DNA of 64,000 nucleotides, taken from Mugil cephalus. Lineage: Eukaryota; Chordata; Actinopteri; Mugiliformes; Mugilidae. How positions within the stretch are numbered: position 1 is the first letter of the stretch; every line of letters starts with the position of its first letter. The position numbers and the translations under genes were made by a program. Where the stretch lies: positions 11,351,707 through 11,415,706 of the forward strand of contig NC_061789.1 in NCBI RefSeq assembly GCF_022458985.1. The letters run 5' to 3'. Shown one piece after another: positions 59,107 through 64,000 of the stretch. The notes under the pieces are model-generated. The model saw only the letters and a list, made by a program, of their open reading frames with translations, was not told where the DNA came from and searched no databases.

Positions 59107-59365
59107 GCAATTCGGACGGCTCATCCCGGAAAAACCGACCACGGCCTCCTTGGCGATAGAACGAGACGAGCAGATGGCAGGAGCGTCTTCCAGCTCCTGG
59201 TGGGCGAGGTTTAACCTGGGCGTGACGAGGAGCCGCACATCCAGATGTTGTTGCAGCTGCAGCTTCTTCGCTGATGTGTCTCCTCTGCCTGAAGGTTTCG
59301 GGAAGCACTCACCTGTGGTGGCGGTGCACCGGCTCCCTGCTCGGACGGTGCGCCCGCGATTGTGA
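59107..59365. other. GC-rich island with long open frames on both strands, unassigned
   Basis: I do not recognise it. On the plus strand an acceptor-like TTGTTTTTTCCAACCTAG ends at about 59106 and is followed by an 85-codon open frame to TGA near 59363 (includes AIERDEQMAGASSSSWWARF and a Cys cluster). On the minus strand the same DNA is open in two frames and has a perfect donor CAG|GTGAGT near 59316-59308. The block is clearly richer in GC than the AT-rich flanks, unlike the transposon relics nearby. It could be a terminal exon of an unknown plus-strand gene, a first exon and promoter of a minus-strand gene, or a retroposed fragment. Confidence 0.35.
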
Positions 59366-60366
59366 TGGTGGGATGTTGGGGAATTTTTATGGATTTTTTT
59401 AGAAAATATTTTTACTATTAAAAACTTGCTTAAACACTTGAGATTTGTGTTGTTCTTCTTCATCTTTTTCAGGTGTCTTACCTTTACAAACACATCCTCT
59501 TATAGAAAATAGTAGTTTATTCATTTAGTTATTTTATAAGACCCCAAAGCTTCCCTCATATATGCGAATGCTTTCCATTTTGTGGAAGTTTTAGGTATTT
59601 TAAGACGTCAAACAATAACAATTTCATGGAATGACAATGACATTTTCTGAGATTTGACATTACATCCCACACAAGTATCTCTATACTGTTGTAACTTAAC
59701 AAATAAAACCTGACACTAGACTTTATAACCTTGCTTTAACACATTTATTGTAATCCGTGCTGAAACTGGGCCTGAACAAGAAAAATAGCGTCTCACTGTC
59801 CACTTACCATACTTGTTGTGTGAAGTGTGCGTCCTCCAGCAGGTGGCAGCGTCTCTCAAACATCCAGAGTCTGAACCCTGCAGAGAGTCAATCAGAATGG
59901 ATGAGAGAGGTCCTCTCTGAGGGGCACAGCTGATTGATTTCACCACGAACTGTCGGCTGTGAACTCAAAGTGTTTTTTTTTTTACGGGGAAAACACTTTC
60001 GTTAAGTAATTCAGTGTTTTGCTGCAGTTTGAGAAGTGAGGTTATGCAGCAGTCTTAAGTTATGTAACAACCACTGGGCGTTCCCCAGTGGGTAAATGAT
60101 GATTAAACATGACTAAATGTTTCTGTGGTTGTCAATGGTGAATTGCGCTCACTGTTTATTTAGCTTCTTTTTCCAACTTTAGGGTAAAGTACTAACTGAG
60201 TCAACCTCCCTTGGGTCTTGATGAAATGTTGGAACCTTTTTTTGAAATTCTGATCCACATTACCATGAGATTCATCACTTCATTTGATTCATGCACGTTG
60301 GATTCAGATCAGCTGACTGGAGAGGAACTCACCCGTTCGTGAATCCTGTTTGACTTTGTGACATGG

Positions 60367-60912
60367 TGTCACACCGTGGTGAGGGTGTCTTGTCTTGGGG
60401 TTGTTTTGTCCTGTCATTTCCTGTTTTATTTTGAAAAGTAACTCTCCCCTTGTTTCAGGTCACTTGCCCTTCCTCATGTGTCACCAGTCTGATTGTCTTC
60501 CCTGATTCCTGATTGTGTCCACCTGTCCCCTATTTCCCTCCATGTGTTTAAGTAGTCTGTGTTCCCCTTGTCTCGTGCCACAGTGTTGTCGTCTTCGACC
60601 TGTTCTCGTGCCTTGCTTCATGTCTTCAACCAAAGAAGTTTCAAGTAAGCCTGTGAATCCTCTTGAAGGGAGAGTTTTTGTTTGTTTAGTTTTTTAGTTA
60701 TATCCTTAGTCCTGAGGTTTTCCTCCATTCGGAGTGTTTTGTGTTATTTTTTGATTTGTTACTTTGATTTGAGTTTCCTCCTTCTGGAGAGTTTTTTGTT
60801 TTCACTGGTCAGGTTTGTCCCTCTGTGAGGGATCTCTGAGGAATTCAAATAAAGCCTTTTTGTCATCTCTGCATTCTGAGTCCTGAGTCCTGCTTTGAGT
60901 CTCGGCCTGACA
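60367..60912 (+). mobile_element. Solo LTR of a retrotransposon, 546 bp
   Basis: Starts TGTCACACCG and ends CGGCCTGACA (short inverted TGTCA/TGACA termini), flanked by a perfect 5-bp target duplication CATGG at 60362-60366 and 60913-60917. An internal AATAAA at 60848-60853 followed by a TCTCTGCATTCTGAGTCCTG-type end fits an R-U5 layout on the plus strand. There is no internal coding region, so it is a recombined solo LTR. Gypsy-like is likely, but superfamily is not decidable from the LTR alone. Confidence 0.85.
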
Positions 60913-61463
60913 CATGGAGCATGATCTTGCTGAAAGCAGCCATTAGTAGGCGGTCAGCTGTGGTCATAAAGGGATGTGAGCGGCCAGCAACAACACTCAG
61001 ACTCAGACAGACTGTATTGATTGGTATGAATGACCCCAAAGTTGTCCAAGAAATAATTCCCCAATGCCGCAGCAGCAGTGATGCCTGTTAAACTCATGCT
61101 GTCAATTCATAAATACGGTTGTGTATTTATATATTATCTATCTATCGTCTCTTTAGTGTTTCCAGAGGTGTTCCTGACCGAACCGATACAGTGGCATCTC
61201 AAACTGCTGCAACCTCTCTCCAGCAGACATTGTCTGAATTTAAATGAACCCCTGTGTGAGGCTCAAGTGTTTGGTTCATCAACCTGCTCGTTCTGTATGA
61301 GCACAGACATGAGACGGAGGAGGGATATTTCACTCTGTTTGTTTAACAGAGAACCACTGGAGCCTGGAATCTTTCTCGTGCCGGGGCGTCATATGAGCTG
61401 CTGTTTGTGCGTGTTCATGTTGCTTGACAGCCAGCGCATAACACTCCTTTCATTATTATTTTA

Positions 61464-61549
61464 TACACTACCAGTCAAAAGTTTGGAGACACCTTCTCCC
61501 TCGCTGGATTGAATGAGAATGTGTGTCCAAGCTTTTGACTGGTAGCGTA
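61464..61549. mobile_element. Tc1/mariner-derived mini palindrome
   Basis: ACTACCAGTCAAAAGTTTGG and its inverted partner CCAAGCTTTTGACTGGTAG face each other within 86 bp and are flanked by TA on each side, the Tc1/mariner target. This is a very short MITE with no coding capacity. Confidence 0.85.
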
Positions 61550-61701
61550 TATGATGTAATACATTAAAACTCTCCAGTAATCTTTCAGCACTTATCTCCA
61601 AACACACTGCCTCAGACTAGAGATATAAACCTTCATATACACATCTCTCCTTCCTTTTGAAAGCACTCTGTGATCTTATCCATGGATGTCTCTTTACTTG
61701 C

Positions 61702-61772
61702 GGCGCACCCCAAGGTGCGATTCTAGATCCTTTACACGTTTGTATGCTGATGATATGCCGCTGTTTGTAAAC
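61702..61772 (+). pseudogene. LINE reverse-transcriptase relic
   Basis: One frame gives GAPQGAILDPL and, about 30 bp later in another frame, YADDMPLFVN. These resemble two catalytic blocks of non-LTR reverse transcriptase (GxPQGSxLxPLL and YADD), here brought together by a deletion and frameshift. The flanks are unrecognisable. Confidence 0.55.
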
Positions 61773-61799
61773 TGTAAATCAAACCAATTTTAATGCTAA

Positions 61800-64000
61800 A
61801 TTAAAACAGAGCTCAGTGGTTTTTTTTTCCAAAATAGATGTGTCATGAATGTTTTTTTTGGATCACAGTGAAGCTCTATTTCACAGCAAGAGGATAAATG
61901 GATTCATTCACTGGTTTTGTGATTTAGTGAAGAAAAAAGCAAAAGACATTTCCATTATACACAAAGAATGGCTAACCTATTTCTAAAATGGACAGTATCT
62001 CAGTTGAATGGCTCTTTTGTTAAGATTATACTGTTACTTTCTGACAGATTTTTTTATTTTATTTTATTTTTTTTCATTTATACAGTGAAGCTAGGCATAT
62101 TGGTGTGTTTGGTTTATTAACTGGTGTTGTGTGGGTTTTATCGTTTATTGTTCTTAATCAATTTTATATATTAAATTTAAAGGATTTTTGGACCCTTTTG
62201 TAAATGATGCATTGGTTCAATCATTTTTACTCCATCCAGGTTATCGACCAACTAATAAATCAGACTGAAAAAGCCCCTCTCCCCCCATTTAACTATTCTC
62301 TATTGAAAGTTTACTCCTCAGCTTTTAGCCACATGTCTCATGACCTTCCTCTGGAAGAATCCTTTCACAAATGGCTGTTTGACCCCACAAATCGCACCTG
62401 AACTCTGAAAAGTTCAGTCCTCAACCTTCACAGCTGGCGTTTCTCATCAAACCAGACCCCGAACTGGGATTCTGTTATTCAGAGCTAATTAAACCGTCTA
62501 TTTCTGTTTAATCCTGACTTTCCGTTTGGCTCTATCTCAGAGCTCTACTGATGATGCTCAACAAACAGGAAGCAGGTGGGTTCGAATCCCTCGTACACCT
62601 GCAGAATTTGGCTCCGTCACAGAAACAAGGATCAGGAATATTTATAGAGGCGAACGGACATGCTTACATAACCAGCTTCACCATAACATCCAGATCAGTG
62701 TTTCTGTACCACTACAACACGCACACACAGACCGCCTCCCCCATCACCTCCCTCCTTCTGCAGAGGAGATACCAGTGCTTTTAGAAACTCCCCAGGTTGC
62801 CTAGCAACTAGTCCTCAGGATTGCCAAAAGAGACAGAGATCATTTGTCTGTTATGAGAGTGTAATATGATATTGTGTAAGTGTGTGTGTGAGTGTGCGCG
62901 TTTTCCATGTCCATCTTTGTGAAGAGTAATTTGAGTCTGGGACTCTTTTGTGGAAAGTGAGGACATTTGAGCCAGTCCTTACGTTTGGGAGATTACGTTT
63001 GGGAAAGTCTGTTTAAAGGTTCAGGTATAGGTGAAGAATTTAGCTGCAATGGGTGACGTTAGGTGTGTTTTAGGTAAATGGGGGTTTTCAGGAAGCTACG
63101 AGAGCAGACATTTGGGAAGTGAGGACATTTTTAAAAAAGTGAGGAGACAGATTCAGGAGATTTTTTTAAAATGCTTCAAACTGATTCTGGTTTTCAGTGC
63201 AGATTTAAGGTTGTATAGACTCTTTCACAGTTTGTAAATGTGCAATGTGATGTTTTTTGAGGGGCGGGGCTTAACTGGATGCCAAACATCTCAAACACTA
63301 TAGCCTCTAAACGCCTGTTAGCATATTTCAATGGACAAGGAAAACGCATATTTTAGAGAATATACTTATACACTCACTCCCCAAGACCGTGAGTTTCATT
63401 TTAAAAAAGTCTGGTCTGTCTTTATCAAGTGAAGCCCCCCCAACAAAGATATTACATGAAGTGAATGAGGGGCCACAGAGGAGTTTTAAGTAGTAAATGC
63501 AATTTCTGCTTGGACAGGACAGTTACCTCACAATTAGCATTAGCATTATTGTGTAACAAGAATCCCCTAAACAAGCATTAACTTAATGTAATTTCTAACC
63601 CATGTGATAAAACTTATAGTTAGTGTTTTTGATTTTTCGTGTTTGGCCCCCAAACATACAACAAGATGACATTTTCATGGTTGAAAGGGACAGTGAAGGG
63701 GTCTTGGTTTATATGGTGTTTTTTATGTTGCTGCTTATTTCCAGTTGTTTGATTCTTCAATTGAAACTTTGTAAAAACCTGTTGATTCCCTTAGATAAGT
63801 AATTATATGTGACTTTAAGTGTGTGAACAAGGTAATAATGACTTAAATGACCAGAGATCATGAACATTAATGCATTTTCTAGCAATGACAGGGGAGAAAG
63901 CTTTGGACACATAAAGTGGGCAAGTAGAACTAAACTCATCTTTGATGTGATAACCAGTGGGAGCAACTGATAAAGTTGACTGACATCTGACGCAAATTAC
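61800..64000. other. Distal intergenic region, no gene seen
   Basis: Open frames here are short, lack recognisable domains and are not linked by splice sites. A few GTGAGGACATTT words (62957-63135) suggest a small degenerate minisatellite. Confidence 0.5.

Noticed and set aside
62520-62610. tRNA-like B-box GGGTTCGAATCCC near 62578
   Set aside because: The T-arm stem has a mismatch, and no convincing D-arm, anticodon arm or acceptor stem can be folded around it; at most a decayed tRNA-derived SINE head.
1-64000. CRISPR arrays, bacterial operons, prophage or plasmid features
   Set aside because: The window is vertebrate nuclear DNA with spliced genes; no regularly spaced direct repeats or prokaryotic gene organisation is present.

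Overview
This is a piece of an animal nuclear genome, almost certainly a teleost fish. Genes are multi-exon with GT-AG introns, intergenic DNA is AT-rich, and the DNA is littered with short hAT-like and Tc1-like transposon remnants, microsatellites and a solo LTR. Seven protein-coding genes can be rebuilt exon by exon with continuous reading frame. Each was recognised by recall of its human counterpart; no database search was possible. All seven counterparts lie on human chromosome 16p11.2, so the block is conserved synteny.

Layout, left to right. (1) sh2b1 (+, 289-7872): adaptor with Phe-zipper, PH and SH2 domains and a long low-complexity tail. (2) A 4.4 kb 3'UTR/intergenic stretch. (3) atxn2l (+, 12966-22228, upstream exon and CCAAT/GC-box promoter near 12.2-12.6 kb): Lsm, LsmAD and PAM2 RNA-binding protein. 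(4) lat (-, 30161 down to 24619, 5'UTR exon near 34.7-34.95 kb): T-cell transmembrane adaptor, convergent with atxn2l and full of transposon insertions. (5) spns1 (-, 42244 down to 38240): lysosomal lysophospholipid transporter, with two CACGTG boxes upstream. (6) nfatc2ip (-, 49579 down to 44870): SUMO-like-domain protein. (7) sgf29 (-, 53364 down to 50973): tandem-Tudor H3K4me3 reader of SAGA/ATAC. (8) nupr1 (+, 57621-57977): small stress-induced chromatin protein with a TATA box and a C/EBP-ATF composite site. From 58.8 to 64 kb there is no secure gene, only a GC-rich island with open frames (59.1-59.4 kb), a solo LTR with perfect target-site duplication (60.4-60.9 kb), a mini Tc1 palindrome and a reverse-transcriptase relic.

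The genes are not an operon or a pathway; what links them is ancestral neighbourhood. sh2b1 beside atxn2l mirrors SH2B3 beside ATXN2 on human 12q24, consistent with an old paralogous block. nfatc2ip-spns1-lat keeps the human order and relative orientation, and sgf29/nupr1 keep their divergent arrangement. Most interesting are: tandem splice acceptors in sh2b1 that switch the C-terminal reading frame; an acidic residue before the PLC-gamma tyrosine of Lat; a transposon abutting a lat splice donor; a GC-AG intron in spns1; a poly-Gly insertion inside the Atxn2l Lsm region; and candidate TFEB/ATF4 sites at spns1 and nupr1. I saw no wholly new system. The least explained signal is the GC-rich island at 59.1-59.4 kb.
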